DNA of 64,000 nucleotides from Ruegeria sp. EL01 (GCF_900313035.1 NZ_OMPS01000044.1:186001-250000); one strand, 5' to 3'; shown: positions 7,702 through 16,720, numbered from the stretch's first letter. The notes: generated by a model from the letters alone, not told the origin. Translations and numbers: made by a program.

Positions 7702-9033
7702 ATGTTCGACGAGACACGGGGCGTACGCAAAAAAATCGCGGTTGTAGGTGCAGGCATTTCAGGTCTTTCCGCAGCTTACTACTTATCAGAAGACCACGAT
7801 ATCACTCTATTCGAAGCTGAACCCAGGCTGGGCGGACATGCCCGCACAGTGATGGCTGGTAAAAACGGGGACCAGCCGGTGGATACCGGATTCATCGTCT
7901 TCAACTATGCGACCTATCCCTATCTTACAAAGCTGTTCGAAGAACTGAACGTCCCGGTCACCAAAAGCGAGATGAGCTTTGGCGCGACCATCGATAACGG
8001 TCGCATTGAATACGGGCTGAATACGTTACGCACCCTGACCGCGCAAAAACGCAATCTGGTGCGGCCCGCCTACTACAAGATGATCGCGGACATCCTGCGC
8101 TTTGGCAAAGAAGCGCCCGAGGCCGCCAAAGACGATGACACCACGATTGGCGAACTGGTTGATCAGCTCCGCCTCGGTCATTGGTTCCGCCACAACTACC
8201 TGATGCCCATGTGCGGCGCGATCTGGTCCACTCCGACCGAGTTCGTAGACCAGTTCCCTGCCCGCTCGTTGGTGCAGTTCTTCCGCAATCACGCACTGCT
8301 GGCCAGCGGCCGGGCCAATCAGCACCAATGGTGGACGGTCAAAGGCGGCAGTATCGAATATGTCCGCCGGGTCGATGCCGCCCTGCGCGCCCGGGGTTGC
8401 GATATCCGGTTGGCCAGCCCAGTTGAAAACGTTCGACGCGACGAAACTGGCGTGACGGTCACCAGCCAGGGACAGTCTGATCAGTTCGACGAGATCATTC
8501 TGGCCACTCATTCCGACCAATCACTGGCCATTCTGGGTGAAAACGCAACCGCCGACGAGGCCGCCGCGCTTGGCGCAATCCGGTATCAGCCGAACTCGGC
8601 CGTTTTGCATTGCGACCCGTCGCAGATGCCCAAACGGCGCGGGTGCTGGTCCAGTTGGACCTATCGGTCGCAGGGCGGAAACGTGAGTGTGACATATTGG
8701 ATGAACCGCCTTCAGAACATCCCAGACAGCGATCCGCTGTTTGTGTCCCTGAACGCGACGTCGGAGATTCCCGCAGACAAAATATATGATCAGGTCGAAT
8801 TCGCCCATCCGGTGTTCGACAAGGCGGCCCTGAAGGCACAAGGGCTAATCCGTAGGATGCAGGGACAAAACCGAACCTGGTTCGCCGGGGCTTACAACCG
8901 GCACGGGTTTCACGAAGACGGGATAGCCAGTGCCATGCACGTCGTCGACCGCCTGAATGGCACCCCGCAAACCATCGGAGCTGACAATGGCATTCTTGAA
9001 AAAGATCCGGCCATCCCTGTTGCGGCCGAATAA
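7702..9033 (+). CDS. NAD(P)/FAD-dependent amine-oxidase-like oxidoreductase
   Basis: A 443-residue flavoprotein. The FAD dinucleotide motif VVGAGISGLSAAYYLSEDHD lies near residues 14-33 and is followed by EAEPRLGGHARTV. The C-terminal FAD-contact segment WFAGAYNRHGFHEDGIASA is intact. This subfamily is found beside SDR, DUF1365, cyclopropane synthase and photolyase genes in many proteobacteria and is often linked to photo-oxidative stress or fatty acid modification; here DUF1365 and the synthase are missing. The start at 7702 (MFDETRGVRKKIAVVG) has GAGG upstream. It overlaps the next gene by 47 bases. Confidence 0.87.
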   Translation: MFDETRGVRKKIAVVGAGISGLSAAYYLSEDHDITLFEAEPRLGGHARTVMAGKNGDQPVDTGFIVFNYATYPYLTKLFEELNVPVTKSEMSFGATIDNGRIEYGLNTLRTLTAQKRNLVRPAYYKMIADILRFGKEAPEAAKDDDTTIGELVDQLRLGHWFRHNYLMPMCGAIWSTPTEFVDQFPARSLVQFFRNHALLASGRANQHQWWTVKGGSIEYVRRVDAALRARGCDIRLASPVENVRRDETGVTVTSQGQSDQFDEIILATHSDQSLAILGENATADEAAALGAIRYQPNSAVLHCDPSQMPKRRGCWSSWTYRSQGGNVSVTYWMNRLQNIPDSDPLFVSLNATSEIPADKIYDQVEFAHPVFDKAALKAQGLIRRMQGQNRTWFAGAYNRHGFHEDGIASAMHVVDRLNGTPQTIGADNGILEKDPAIPVAAE

Positions 9034-9532
9034 CCGAGGCTGGCGTACCTCGTTGCTTGCGTTTGTGTTGCTGGCCCCGGGCGGGGTGGTGGCCTCAACG
9101 GTCGCAGACGTGTTGAACAATGCCCAATTGCGCGGCGATGCAACCTTTCGGTTTCTGGGCCTGTCGGTTTATGACGCCAAGCTTTACACGCCTCAGGGTG
9201 CGCCCTTCAACTGGAGCCAGGATTTTGGTCTGCTGCTGAGATATCGCAAGAACCTGAAACAAAAGGCGCTGGTTGAATCGACGCTTGAAGAAATGGATCG
9301 GCAAGGTAACGGCGCGCCCGTTCAAAACCAGTTGGAACAGTGCTTTCAGTCGGTCAGCAAGGGCGACACTTATCTTGCTGTGTCGCGAGGCCCTGACAAG
9401 GTTGCTTTCTGGCGCAACGGAACCAAGACCTGCACCCTGTCCTATCCCGGCATCAAGCGTGCATTTATGTCGATCTTTCTTGGCAACAACACCCGATCCG
9501 CACGCTTTACGCGGCAATTGAAGGGGCAGTGA
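8987..9532 (+). CDS. chalcone isomerase-like periplasmic protein
   Basis: A 181-residue protein. A basic N terminus and a hydrophobic stretch (LLAFVLLAPGGVVAS, about residues 23-37) form a signal peptide. The remainder, with GDATFRFLGLSVYDAKLYTP near 50-69, matches the bacterial chalcone-isomerase-like domain. Bacterial members are exported and have no proven reaction. GGAG precedes the ATG at 8987-8989. It overlaps the oxidoreductase gene upstream and shares one base with the MFS gene downstream, so all are probably co-translated. Confidence 0.82.
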   Translation: MAFLKKIRPSLLRPNNRGWRTSLLAFVLLAPGGVVASTVADVLNNAQLRGDATFRFLGLSVYDAKLYTPQGAPFNWSQDFGLLLRYRKNLKQKALVESTLEEMDRQGNGAPVQNQLEQCFQSVSKGDTYLAVSRGPDKVAFWRNGTKTCTLSYPGIKRAFMSIFLGNNTRSARFTRQLKGQ

Positions 9533-10755
9533 TGCTGTATCCCCGTGTCAGCCTATATGCGCTGATGCTCGCAGCGGCGGGTATCCCGCTTTATATCCAT
9601 TTGCCGCGATTTGCCGCGGTCAATCTGGGGATCAGCCTGGGGGTGATCGGAACCGTTCTGCTGGTGATCAGGCTGGTGGATCTGGTGCAGGATCCGTTGA
9701 TCGGCTGGGCCATTGACCGATGGCCAGGTGGGCAGATTCTGTTTGCCTCACTGGCCGCAATTGGTTTGGCCATTGGGTTTCCCCTACTGTTTTCCCTACC
9801 CGCAGGCGCAAGTGTGACGGCTCTGATCGCCATACTGGTGTTATTGTTTTCAGCCTACAGCCTTGGAACCATCCTGCTTTATGGGCGCAGCGCAACGCTT
9901 GCTAAAAGCCCTGACCCGAAAGAGCTGATGACACTGGCCGCATTCCGTGAAGGTGGGCAACTTACCGGTGTTGTCATCGCCGCTAGCACCCCGGCCTTGT
10001 TTTTGGCCCTTGGGGCGCAAGCGCAGGGGTATCCTGCATTTGGTCTGTTTTTGGGGTTGCTCGCAATTCTGACCATGATCCTGACACTGCCGATGTGGCG
10101 TCGCACCCCAATCACTGGGCAGGGCCTGTCTTTCGCAGGCCTTGGTCAGGCCGGTGGGTTGCGGTTGCTGGCGCTCGCGCTGGTCAACAGCCTGCCCGTG
10201 GCGATCACGTCTACGCTGTTCCTGTTCTTTGTCGAAGACCGATTGCAGCTGCCCGGCAAGGCGGGTCCGTTACTCATCCTGTTTTTCCTCAGCGCCGGTG
10301 CCAGCGTTCCGCTCTGGGCAAAGCTCAGCAATCGAATTGGTCCGAAAAGAACGCTGATGATCGCGATGCCCCTATCGATCGCAGGCTTCATTGGTGCGGC
10401 CACGTTGTCCGCGGGGAACCTTACCGGGTTTGCCGTGATCTGCCTGGCATCGGGCGCGGCCCTTGGGGCCGATATGGTGGTACTGCCCGCTATGTTTTCG
10501 GTCGTTCTGACCCGCGCAGGTCTGAATGCATCCACCGCGTTTGGAATCTGGTCATTCGCAGGCAAACTAGGCCTCGCCCTGGCTGCCTTTTTCACCCTGC
10601 CGTTGCTGGAACGCAGCGGTTTCAATCCCGGTCAAACCAATTCCGGAGAGGCGCTGAATACACTCAACCTCGCCTATGCGGTCCTGCCGTGCATCCTGAA
10701 ACTAGGGGCCTTCGCTATGGTTTTGACACTGCCCACAGAGGTCACACGCAAATGA
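9532..10755 (+). CDS. MFS transporter, GPH (sugar/cation symporter)-like
   Basis: A 407-residue membrane protein with about twelve helices. The motif DLVQDPLIGWAIDR near residue 45 is the hallmark of the GPH/MelB branch. In this gene neighbourhood such proteins are not known to move sugars; a lipid or lysophospholipid substrate would fit the context, which is inference. The ATG at 9532 overlaps the previous stop (TGATG), while a GTG one codon earlier is possible. The stop overlaps the next start as ATGA. Confidence 0.85.
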   Translation: MLYPRVSLYALMLAAAGIPLYIHLPRFAAVNLGISLGVIGTVLLVIRLVDLVQDPLIGWAIDRWPGGQILFASLAAIGLAIGFPLLFSLPAGASVTALIAILVLLFSAYSLGTILLYGRSATLAKSPDPKELMTLAAFREGGQLTGVVIAASTPALFLALGAQAQGYPAFGLFLGLLAILTMILTLPMWRRTPITGQGLSFAGLGQAGGLRLLALALVNSLPVAITSTLFLFFVEDRLQLPGKAGPLLILFFLSAGASVPLWAKLSNRIGPKRTLMIAMPLSIAGFIGAATLSAGNLTGFAVICLASGAALGADMVVLPAMFSVVLTRAGLNASTAFGIWSFAGKLGLALAAFFTLPLLERSGFNPGQTNSGEALNTLNLAYAVLPCILKLGAFAMVLTLPTEVTRK

Positions 10756-11369
10756 ACGCCGTCGCCATCTTCTTGTTGACGCTTCTTGTCGCGCTCATCG
10801 CAAGAAGCCGCCTGCTCAGCTTTCGAGCTCAATCACCGTCGGATTACACCGGTACCGGGCCAGTGTTTTCGCTCAAGGACAATCTGAACGGGGAAATCCT
10901 GTCCGAGGGCCTGATCTATGGCCCCAACGGAAAAATGTCGAACAGCTTCGTCGCGCGTATGGTTGGCGAATGGACGGGAAACTCAGGCACGCTGTCTGAA
11001 TATTTCACCTATTCCAACGGGAAACAGATGACGCGCAAGTGGTACCTGACCATGGGCACCGGGAACAGTTTCACCGCCACCGCAGACGATATCGTGGGCG
11101 AAGGAAAAGGCACTATCTCTGGCTCGACCGTCAAACTCACCTACAAGATCGTTTTGCCCGAAGATGCCGGAGGGCACACTCTGGACGTCACTGACTGGAT
11201 GTATCTGACCGAGAGCGGAGCGATCATGAACCGATCTGAGATGCGAAAGTTCGGCATCAAAGTTGCGGAACTGGTGGCCACCATGCGTCCGGCCCCGAAA
11301 ACCAAACACATCTATGTAAACGGCACGAATGGGTATGACTCCGCATCCGAGGGAAAGCCACTGCAATGA
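10752..11369 (+). CDS. DUF3833 family protein (first of two)
   Basis: A 205-residue protein with an N-terminal hydrophobic segment (MNAVAIFLLTLLVALIARS) but no lipobox Cys, so it is probably membrane-anchored or exported by a normal signal. The DUF3833 domain shows SLKDNLNGEILSEGLIYGPN, then SGTLSEYFTYSNGKQMTRKW and LDVTDWMYLTESGAIMNRSE. Function is unknown; the fold is probably a lipocalin-like barrel. The ATG overlaps the MFS stop. A C-terminal extension of about 30 residues is absent from its neighbour. Confidence 0.8.
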   Translation: MNAVAIFLLTLLVALIARSRLLSFRAQSPSDYTGTGPVFSLKDNLNGEILSEGLIYGPNGKMSNSFVARMVGEWTGNSGTLSEYFTYSNGKQMTRKWYLTMGTGNSFTATADDIVGEGKGTISGSTVKLTYKIVLPEDAGGHTLDVTDWMYLTESGAIMNRSEMRKFGIKVAELVATMRPAPKTKHIYVNGTNGYDSASEGKPLQ

Positions 11370-11908
11370 TGTCCTATCGGTCCCTTGTTGCCTGTATCGC
11401 TATTGCCAGCCTGGCGTTACTTGCCGCCTGCTCAGGCAAGCCACGCGTGCCCAAAACCTTTCTGTCAGACCGTCAGCTGAACCTTGAGGAGTTCTTTGAA
11501 GGCAAATCCGTCGCCTATGGTCAGTTTCAGGATATTCTGGGGAATGTACCACGGCGCTTTACTGTGGATATCGACGGCACATGGGATGGCGAGACCCTGA
11601 CGTTGGTGGAAGACTTCGTTTACGATGACGGCGCTACCGAGCAACGCATCTGGACCCTGACCAAAACCGGCGAGGACACCTGGACCGGAACGGCCCCCGG
11701 CGTGCTGGGAATGGCCAGCGGGATCGAACGCGGCGATACCTTTAACTGGAAGTACAAAATCGACCTGCCTATCAAGGACGGCACCATGCGCGTGAACTTC
11801 GACGACTGGATGTGGCTGTTGGAAGATGACCGCCTTCTCAATCGCGCTTACGTCTCACGCTTTGGCGTTCGGCTGGGTGAGGTCATCTTGTTCTTCGAAA
11901 AGAAGTAA
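11366..11908 (+). CDS. DUF3833 family lipoprotein (second of two)
   Basis: A 180-residue protein that parallels its upstream neighbour: LNLEEFFEGKSVAYGQFQDI, LVEDFVYDDGATEQRIWTL and MRVNFDDWMWLLEDDRLLNR match blocks of the first copy. Unlike that copy it has a lipoprotein signal, LALLAACSG, placing it on the periplasmic face of a membrane. The pair looks like an old tandem duplication with one copy soluble or anchored and one lipidated. It starts with ATGATG overlapping the previous stop. Confidence 0.85.
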   Translation: MMSYRSLVACIAIASLALLAACSGKPRVPKTFLSDRQLNLEEFFEGKSVAYGQFQDILGNVPRRFTVDIDGTWDGETLTLVEDFVYDDGATEQRIWTLTKTGEDTWTGTAPGVLGMASGIERGDTFNWKYKIDLPIKDGTMRVNFDDWMWLLEDDRLLNRAYVSRFGVRLGEVILFFEKK

Positions 11909-11991
11909 CCCACGAAGCTCGACCAGCATTGCCAAGCTCTTTGTGACACGCTTTTGGATTTGCGCGCCCTACCTGCGGACGTGGGCCCGTA

Positions 11992-12183
11992 TTATTTACG
12001 CCCCGCCGGCAGATCGTTTTGCTTTTCCTTCAGGATGGTCTGGAACAACATCTCGATCTCGGCCTTTTCAAGCGCCTGTTTGCCGCCCTCGAATACCGAG
12101 TTGCCCCGAAGGGGCTCGTCGGACGTCGATACTCGGGCAACCTTGTTGTCCAACAAGTAGCTCAGAATTGACTTCATCGGCAT
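11992..12183 (-). CDS. small 63-residue protein, unknown
   Basis: MPMKSILSYLLDNKVARVST begins a 63-residue polar protein with a likely helix in KQALEKAEIEMLFQTILKEK. Codon use is typical of the window and a GGAG sequence lies six bases before the ATG at 12181-12183, so I think it is real. No family recognised. Its transcript would carry the strongly paired leader at 12215-12296, which suggests post-transcriptional control. It converges with the DUF3833 gene. Confidence 0.6.
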   Translation of the reverse strand: MPMKSILSYLLDNKVARVSTSDEPLRGNSVFEGGKQALEKAEIEMLFQTILKEKQNDLPAGRK

Positions 12184-12214
12184 AGCTGACTCCAACAGTT
12201 AAGCTTCAAGGCGC

Positions 12215-12296
12215 TGTCGCTGCGGATCTGATCCGAACCCCGAGGGAGAGTGGGCTCAAGGAATTTCGTGAGTGGTTCCCTTGACCCGCAGCGACA
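12215..12296 (-). ncRNA. structured 5' leader or small RNA candidate
   Basis: An 11-bp perfect stem (12215-12225 with 12286-12296) encloses about 60 bases. Inside, TCAAGG (12256-12261) pairs with CCTTGA (12279-12284), extended by two further pairs after a one-base bulge. On the minus strand this element ends 31 bases before the small gene at 12183 and could be a cis-acting leader. No known riboswitch family recognised. Confidence 0.45.
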
Positions 12297-12356
12297 CGGC
12301 CCATGTAGGAAGAACGACGCCTGTCGTAAGGGGGAAGAAATCGGGATTTTGCGTCA

Positions 12357-12380
12357 TTTTTTGACTGGACAGTCAAAAAA
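12357..12380. promoter_or_regulatory. 24-base perfect inverted repeat, TetR-type operator candidate
   Basis: Arms TTTTTTGACTG and CAGTCAAAAAA, 11 bp each, are separated by GA. The core TTGACTG-GA-CAGTCAA has the form of TetR-family operators. Its A/T outer arms could also make an RNA hairpin. No adjacent gene explains it; the closest start is the small minus-strand gene at 12183. Confidence 0.45.
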
Positions 12381-12624
12381 GAGAGGGAAAGCTTACGTTT
12401 ACGTCAACAAGCTCAACAATCAGGCAGGTTTTCGCGACGCTACGTCAAATTCTGATAGCTGGATAAAACCCATGGTCGGAGGTTTTCAAATTGCGAATCC
12501 ACTGCAATTGACATCCCAGATTCATCCGGTTCGATTACTCAATAGCGGCATGAGCGGGCAAAATTCTCGTTCGGCTGGCAAGCCTGATCAGCAAGAAATC
12601 GTAGGGGTTGTCTGTAATAAAAAA

Positions 12625-12648
12625 GGGCGCGCCACCACCAGCGCGCCC
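12625..12648 (-). terminator. orphan intrinsic terminator
   Basis: An 8-bp GC-only stem (GGGCGCGC with GCGCGCCC) around CACCACCA, followed on the minus strand by TTTTTTATTA. It is a textbook terminator, yet no convincing protein gene lies upstream of it on the minus strand before tRNA-Lys. It may end an unannotated small RNA of about 120-160 bases. Confidence 0.7.
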
Positions 12649-13392
12649 GATCCATGGGGAGAATGAAATTTCGCGCTTGAAACACACCATAAGCGCTAAC
12701 TCGTTAATGTATTCAATATGAATGGTTTCCATCGACTCGTCAGTGATGACGTTCACACAGCATAGGAATTTGTTAAGATTCTATACTGTTGGAGGGTAAC
12801 CCGGGCACAGCTTAGAGATCAGAAAATTCATCAATAAAATCAACAGATTTCTGATTTTCCGCGTGCAGCTATCCAAGATCCCTGAGAACAATGGGCCCCA
12901 GCGGCTGAGCTTTATTCGCTGATCAAAGGTAGGCTGGTTTCTAGTGGGGATTAACGGTGCGACGCGCCAAACTCGTACCCCCTCATGGAAATCGCAAACC
13001 CATCTAGGCGCGCCGCTGTTTTGTTATTAGATCCGAGCCATGTTCGAAATATGTCAGTTTTGTTAAATTGGCTTGATTTACGAGAATCCCCCAAATTCGA
13101 ATAAACGCCGGGCAGCTAAGTTGGCATCAACGGAACGCTACCACCACTCCGTATATCCCCTGTTGAGGGGCTGGCATCGACCCCCTTGTCCAGCCCCTCT
13201 TGTTCCCTAAGAAAGTGCTACACATGGATGGCGCTCATGGGGGCTTCCGCATGCCATATGTTCTGGCGCCTACGAAACACGTGCAACCGAGACCCGACAT
13301 CATCGTCAAATCGGATCAACTTGTAATCTGAGACTTCGCGTGGCCTAGAGCCACCAAACTCGAAGTATTCATGAGGAACAGTTTGGAAAAAG
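12649..13392. other. intergenic region without a recognised gene
   Basis: About 740 bases, more AT-rich than the rest of the window. Open frames here are short and lack coding signs. At 13165-13199 a 10-bp stem (GAGGGGCTGG with CCAGCCCCTC) has a 15-base loop and a weak T-rich tail on the plus strand. At 12829-12870 an 8-bp inverted repeat (ATCAGAAA/TTTCTGAT) flanks an AT-rich loop. The region could hold small RNAs or be the remnant of a lost gene. Confidence 0.5.
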
Positions 13393-13468
13393 TGGTGAGC
13401 CGTGCAGGATTCGAACCTGCGACCCACTGATTAAAAGTCAGTTGCTCTACCAACTGAGCTAACGGCCC
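13393..13468 (-). tRNA. tRNA-Lys (anticodon TTT)
   Basis: A complete cloverleaf of 76 bases including encoded CCA. Acceptor GGGCCGT pairs with ACGGCTC (one G-T pair), the D arm is GCTCAGTTGGTAGAGC, the anticodon loop is CTTTTAA and the T arm is GCAGGTTCGAATCCTGC. Confidence 0.97.
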
Positions 13469-13687
13469 ACTCTTTTCTGGATCCATTCGATCCGTGGCGC
13501 TCTCTAAGACAATTGCCCAACAGGGTTCAAGACCTTATTTTACGCCTCGTTTCGCCATCACAATCAGTGTTTCAAGCGTCCCGATAGGCGGCCTAATTAG
13601 GCAGGTGATACCGGGGGGTCAACCCCTTTTTTAAGGAATCTACGCGACAGGGTGGATTCATCTCACGTGCAACGTTATATGCCCGCC

Positions 13688-14521
13688 ATGCAACAGGCAC
13701 ACGACACCGGATTGCCCTTCATGAAGATGCATGGGCTGGGCAATGACTTTGTCATTGTGGATGCGCGCGCGCATGCGGCATCGATCACCCCGGCACTGGC
13801 CAGGGGAATCGGGCATCGGCAATTTGGTGTAGGATTCGATCAACTGGCTGTCATAGGAAACGGCGACGCTGATGCGCATCTTGTGTTTTACAATTCCGAC
13901 GGTTCCACCTCCGCCGCATGCGGCAACGCCACCCGGTGCATCGCGCGCATTCTGATGGACGAGGCAGGTAAATCCGAAGTTACACTGACGACCGCTCGGG
14001 GAACGCTGATTGCCAGGGACGCCGGCGACCGGCTGACCTCGGTCAATATGGGTGAACCACAGCTAAACTGGAACGAAATCCCGTTGGCTGAAGAGGTCGA
14101 CACACTGGAACTGCCCATCGAGGGCGGGCCTACGGCGACCGGCATGGGCAATCCCCATTGCACGTTCTTTGTCGAAGATGCCGAGGCCATTCCGTTGGCC
14201 GAATTCGGTGCGCGGTACGAATATCATCCTCTCTATCCGGAACGCACCAACGTTCAGGTGGCGCAAATCATTGGTCCGGACCACATTCGTATGCGGGTCT
14301 GGGAACGTGGTGTCGGCATTACGCTGGCCTCTGGTTCATCCTCCTGTGCGACGGCTGTCGCTGCCGCGCGTCGTGGCCTGACGGGGCGCACGGTACAGAT
14401 CGAGTTGGATGGCGGAACGATCTGGATTGATTGGCGCGAGGATGGCGTCTGGATGACAGGACCCACTCGCCACGTGTTCTCGGGCACGCTGACACCAGAG
14501 TTCCTGGAGTCGCTGGGATGA
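13688..14521 (+). CDS. dapF: diaminopimelate epimerase
   Basis: About 277 residues, the family length. It converts LL- to meso-diaminopimelate for lysine and peptidoglycan synthesis. The N-terminal [16 protein letters not shown] and both active-site cysteines are present, in [10 protein letters not shown] and in [10 protein letters not shown]. The start is uncertain: ATGs at 13679 and 13688 and a GTG at 13652 all lack a clear ribosome binding site, and 13688 leaves the usual short lead before LPFMKMHG. Its stop overlaps the mtaB start (ATGA). Confidence 0.93.
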   Translation: MQQAHDTGLPFMKMHGLGNDFVIVDARAHAASITPALARGIGHRQFGVGFDQLAVIGNGDADAHLVFYNSDGSTSAACGNATRCIARILMDEAGKSEVTLTTARGTLIARDAGDRLTSVNMGEPQLNWNEIPLAEEVDTLELPIEGGPTATGMGNPHCTFFVEDAEAIPLAEFGARYEYHPLYPERTNVQVAQIIGPDHIRMRVWERGVGITLASGSSSCATAVAAARRGLTGRTVQIELDGGTIWIDWREDGVWMTGPTRHVFSGTLTPEFLESLG

Positions 14522-15774
14522 CTGCGCCCAAATTCACGACATTGGGCTGTCGCCTGAACGCCTACGAGACCGAGGCGATGAAAGAACTGTCGCAACAGGC
14601 GGGTCTGAAGGACGCAGTGATCGTGAACACCTGTGCCGTAACTGCCGAGGCGGTGCGCAAAGCCCGGCAAGAGATTCGCAAACTACGCCGGGAAAACCCG
14701 GGTGCACGCCTGATCGTCACCGGTTGCGCCGCGCAAACTGAACCGCAAACCTTTTCCCAAATGGATGAGGTCGACGCGGTCATTGGCAATACCGAAAAGA
14801 TGCAGCCCGAAACCTGGAAAGGTATGGCCGCAGACTTCATTGGCCAGACCGAGACGGTTCAGGTCGATGACATCATGTCGGTCACCGAAACCGCTGGCCA
14901 CTTGATCGATGGTTTTGGCACCCGGTCCCGCGCCTATGTGCAGGTTCAGAATGGCTGTGACCATCGCTGCACCTTCTGCATCATCCCATACGGCCGCGGC
15001 AACTCGCGCAGCGTCCCCGCGGGCGTAGTGGTGGACCAGATCAAGCGTCTGGTTGACCGGGGCTATAACGAGGTTGTTTTGACCGGCGTAGACCTGACGT
15101 CCTGGGGTGCCGACCTGCCTGCGCAGCCAAAACTCGGCGACCTCGTCATGCGGATTCTCAGGTTGGTGCCCGACCTGCCACGATTGCGCATCAGCTCAAT
15201 CGACTCGATCGAAGTGGATGAGAACCTGATGCAGGCCATCGCGACCGAGCCGCGCCTGATGCCTCACCTGCACTTGTCGCTTCAACATGGTGATGACCTG
15301 ATCCTGAAGCGCATGAAGCGCCGCCATCTGCGCGACGACGCCATCCGATTCACCGAAGAGGCGCGCAAGTTGCGGCCGGAAATGACATTTGGGGCCGACA
15401 TTATTGCCGGCTTCCCAACCGAATCCGATGCCCATTTCGAAAACTCGCTGAAACTTGTCGCCGAGTGCGATCTGACTTGGCTGCACGTCTTCCCATACTC
15501 CAAACGTGAAGGCACACCGGCAGCACGTATTCCTCAGCAGATCAATGGCAACGTTATCAAAGACCGCGCCGCCCGTTTGCGCGCCGCAGGTGAGGCACAG
15601 GTCACCAAACACCTGCAAGCTCAAATCGGGAAGACCCATCATATCCTGATGGAAAACCCTCATATGGGTCGGACCGAGCAGTTCACAGAGGTCACATTTG
15701 ACGCGCCACAAACCGAAGGGCAGATCGTGAGAGCTCGAATCTCCGGAACCAATGCGCCGCAGCTAACGGCCTGA
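14518..15774 (+). CDS. mtaB: tRNA t6A37 methylthiotransferase
   Basis: A 418-residue radical-SAM methylthiotransferase. The N-terminal cluster-binding cysteines are in [21 protein letters not shown] and [10 protein letters not shown]. The radical SAM CxxxCxxC is [17 protein letters not shown] near residue 145. A TRAM-like C terminus follows. It converts t6A to ms2t6A at position 37 of ANN-decoding tRNAs. Absence of a longer N-terminal Cys block, together with the RLNAYE string, favours MtaB over MiaB. It is translationally coupled to dapF. Confidence 0.92.
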   Translation: MTAPKFTTLGCRLNAYETEAMKELSQQAGLKDAVIVNTCAVTAEAVRKARQEIRKLRRENPGARLIVTGCAAQTEPQTFSQMDEVDAVIGNTEKMQPETWKGMAADFIGQTETVQVDDIMSVTETAGHLIDGFGTRSRAYVQVQNGCDHRCTFCIIPYGRGNSRSVPAGVVVDQIKRLVDRGYNEVVLTGVDLTSWGADLPAQPKLGDLVMRILRLVPDLPRLRISSIDSIEVDENLMQAIATEPRLMPHLHLSLQHGDDLILKRMKRRHLRDDAIRFTEEARKLRPEMTFGADIIAGFPTESDAHFENSLKLVAECDLTWLHVFPYSKREGTPAARIPQQINGNVIKDRAARLRAAGEAQVTKHLQAQIGKTHHILMENPHMGRTEQFTEVTFDAPQTEGQIVRARISGTNAPQLTA

Positions 15775-15785
15775 ACGCAAGCTGC

Positions 15786-15810
15786 CTCTTCATCTGGCCA
15801 AAAGTATCCC
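15786..15810 (-). repeat. dispersed 3'-end motif, copy 1
   Basis: On the minus strand this reads GGGATACTTTTGGCCAGATG then AAGAG. It shares GGATA-Y-TTTT-R-GCCAGATGAA with 27361-27385 and, more loosely, with 20973-20995. It begins 12 bases past the mtaB stop. All three copies lie just after a gene end. Confidence 0.5.
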
Positions 15811-15869
15811 GGGGGTGAATTGGCCACAGGCCAAGAGGGGGCTGGCCCCCTCTGCCCGGCCACAAAAAA

Positions 15870-15896
15870 ACCCCCGCCACCATCAGGTGCGGGGGT
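15870..15896 (-). terminator. intrinsic terminator of the petABC operon
   Basis: ACCCCCGC pairs with GCGGGGGT, with three more pairs inside the loop. On the minus strand it is followed by a run of seven T. It lies 26 bases past the petC stop. Confidence 0.85.
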
Positions 15897-15922
15897 CTTG
15901 AAATTCAGATCTCGGGAAGACC

Positions 15923-16705
15923 TTAGTGCTTGCGACCTTTGACCGGTGCCCAGAGGCGCTTGTTGACAAGGTACAACAGGACCGACAGCACGGTTAAGAA
16001 GATCACACCGACGAAACCGGCGTTTTTGCGCTCCATCATCTTTGGTTCAGCCGCCCACATCAGGAACGCGGACACATCTTCCGACATGGCCTCAACCGTG
16101 TTGGCATGACCGTCGGCGAACTCAACTTGCTCATCCGACAGCGGAGGCGCCATCGAGATCCAACCACCGGGGAAGGCGGTGTTTTCGTACAGGATCGTGC
16201 CTGCCTCTTCCTTTTCCTCGCCCGTATAACCGTTGATCAGGGACGCGGTGTATTCGGCACCGCCCATGCCTTTGACCAGTTGGTTGATCCCCAGACCGTA
16301 AGGCCCATGGAATCCAGCGCGGGCTTTCGCCATCAGGCTCAGGTCCGGCGCACCAACTGCGTCATTGGCTGGGAAGTGGTCGGTCGGAATGGCTGGACGG
16401 AAGTCGTCCAACTCGGGGTCGAACACTTCGAAGTTGTCGGCCGCGTAGGTGATGACCTGCTCTTCCGAGTAGCCCAGCGCCTCAAGGTCACGCAGAGGTA
16501 CATATCTCAGACCGTGGCAAGCTGCGCAAACCTCGGTATAGATCTGCAGGCCACGCTGAAGCTGGTTCTGATCCCAGGTCCCAAAGGGGCCTTCGAACGA
16601 GAAGTGGAAGTCCTCGATATGCTGCTCACCGCCACCTGCCGCAAAGGTCGAGGCAGGTGCAAACGCCAGAGCAAACGCGGCACCGAATGCAAGTTTCTTG
16701 AACAT
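15923..16705 (-). CDS. petC: cytochrome c1 of the bc1 complex
   Basis: A 260-residue haem protein. A cleavable signal ([20 protein letters not shown]) is followed by the haem motif CAACH in [17 protein letters not shown] near residue 62. A Met axial ligand is likely in the [10 protein letters not shown] segment. One C-terminal transmembrane helix ([20 protein letters not shown]) anchors it, and the end is basic. It passes electrons from the Rieske protein to soluble or membrane cytochrome c. It is the last gene of petABC, 15 bases after petB. Confidence 0.96.
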   Translation of the reverse strand: MFKKLAFGAAFALAFAPASTFAAGGGEQHIEDFHFSFEGPFGTWDQNQLQRGLQIYTEVCAACHGLRYVPLRDLEALGYSEEQVITYAADNFEVFDPELDDFRPAIPTDHFPANDAVGAPDLSLMAKARAGFHGPYGLGINQLVKGMGGAEYTASLINGYTGEEKEEAGTILYENTAFPGGWISMAPPLSDEQVEFADGHANTVEAMSEDVSAFLMWAAEPKMMERKNAGFVGVIFLTVLSVLLYLVNKRLWAPVKGRKH

Positions 16706-16720
16706 GGTTTTCAGTCCCTC

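Noticed and set aside
10095..10751. An upstream extension of the first DUF3833 gene
   Set aside because: It lies inside the MFS gene in another frame; the ATGA overlap at 10752 gives the natural start.
12535..12756. A 73-codon minus-strand frame in the gap before tRNA-Lys
   Set aside because: It reads straight through the strong terminator at 12625-12648 and has no ribosome binding site.
13218..13427. A 69-codon frame entering tRNA-Lys
   Set aside because: The string VGRRFESCTAHH at its start is the usual translation artefact of a tRNA 3' end.
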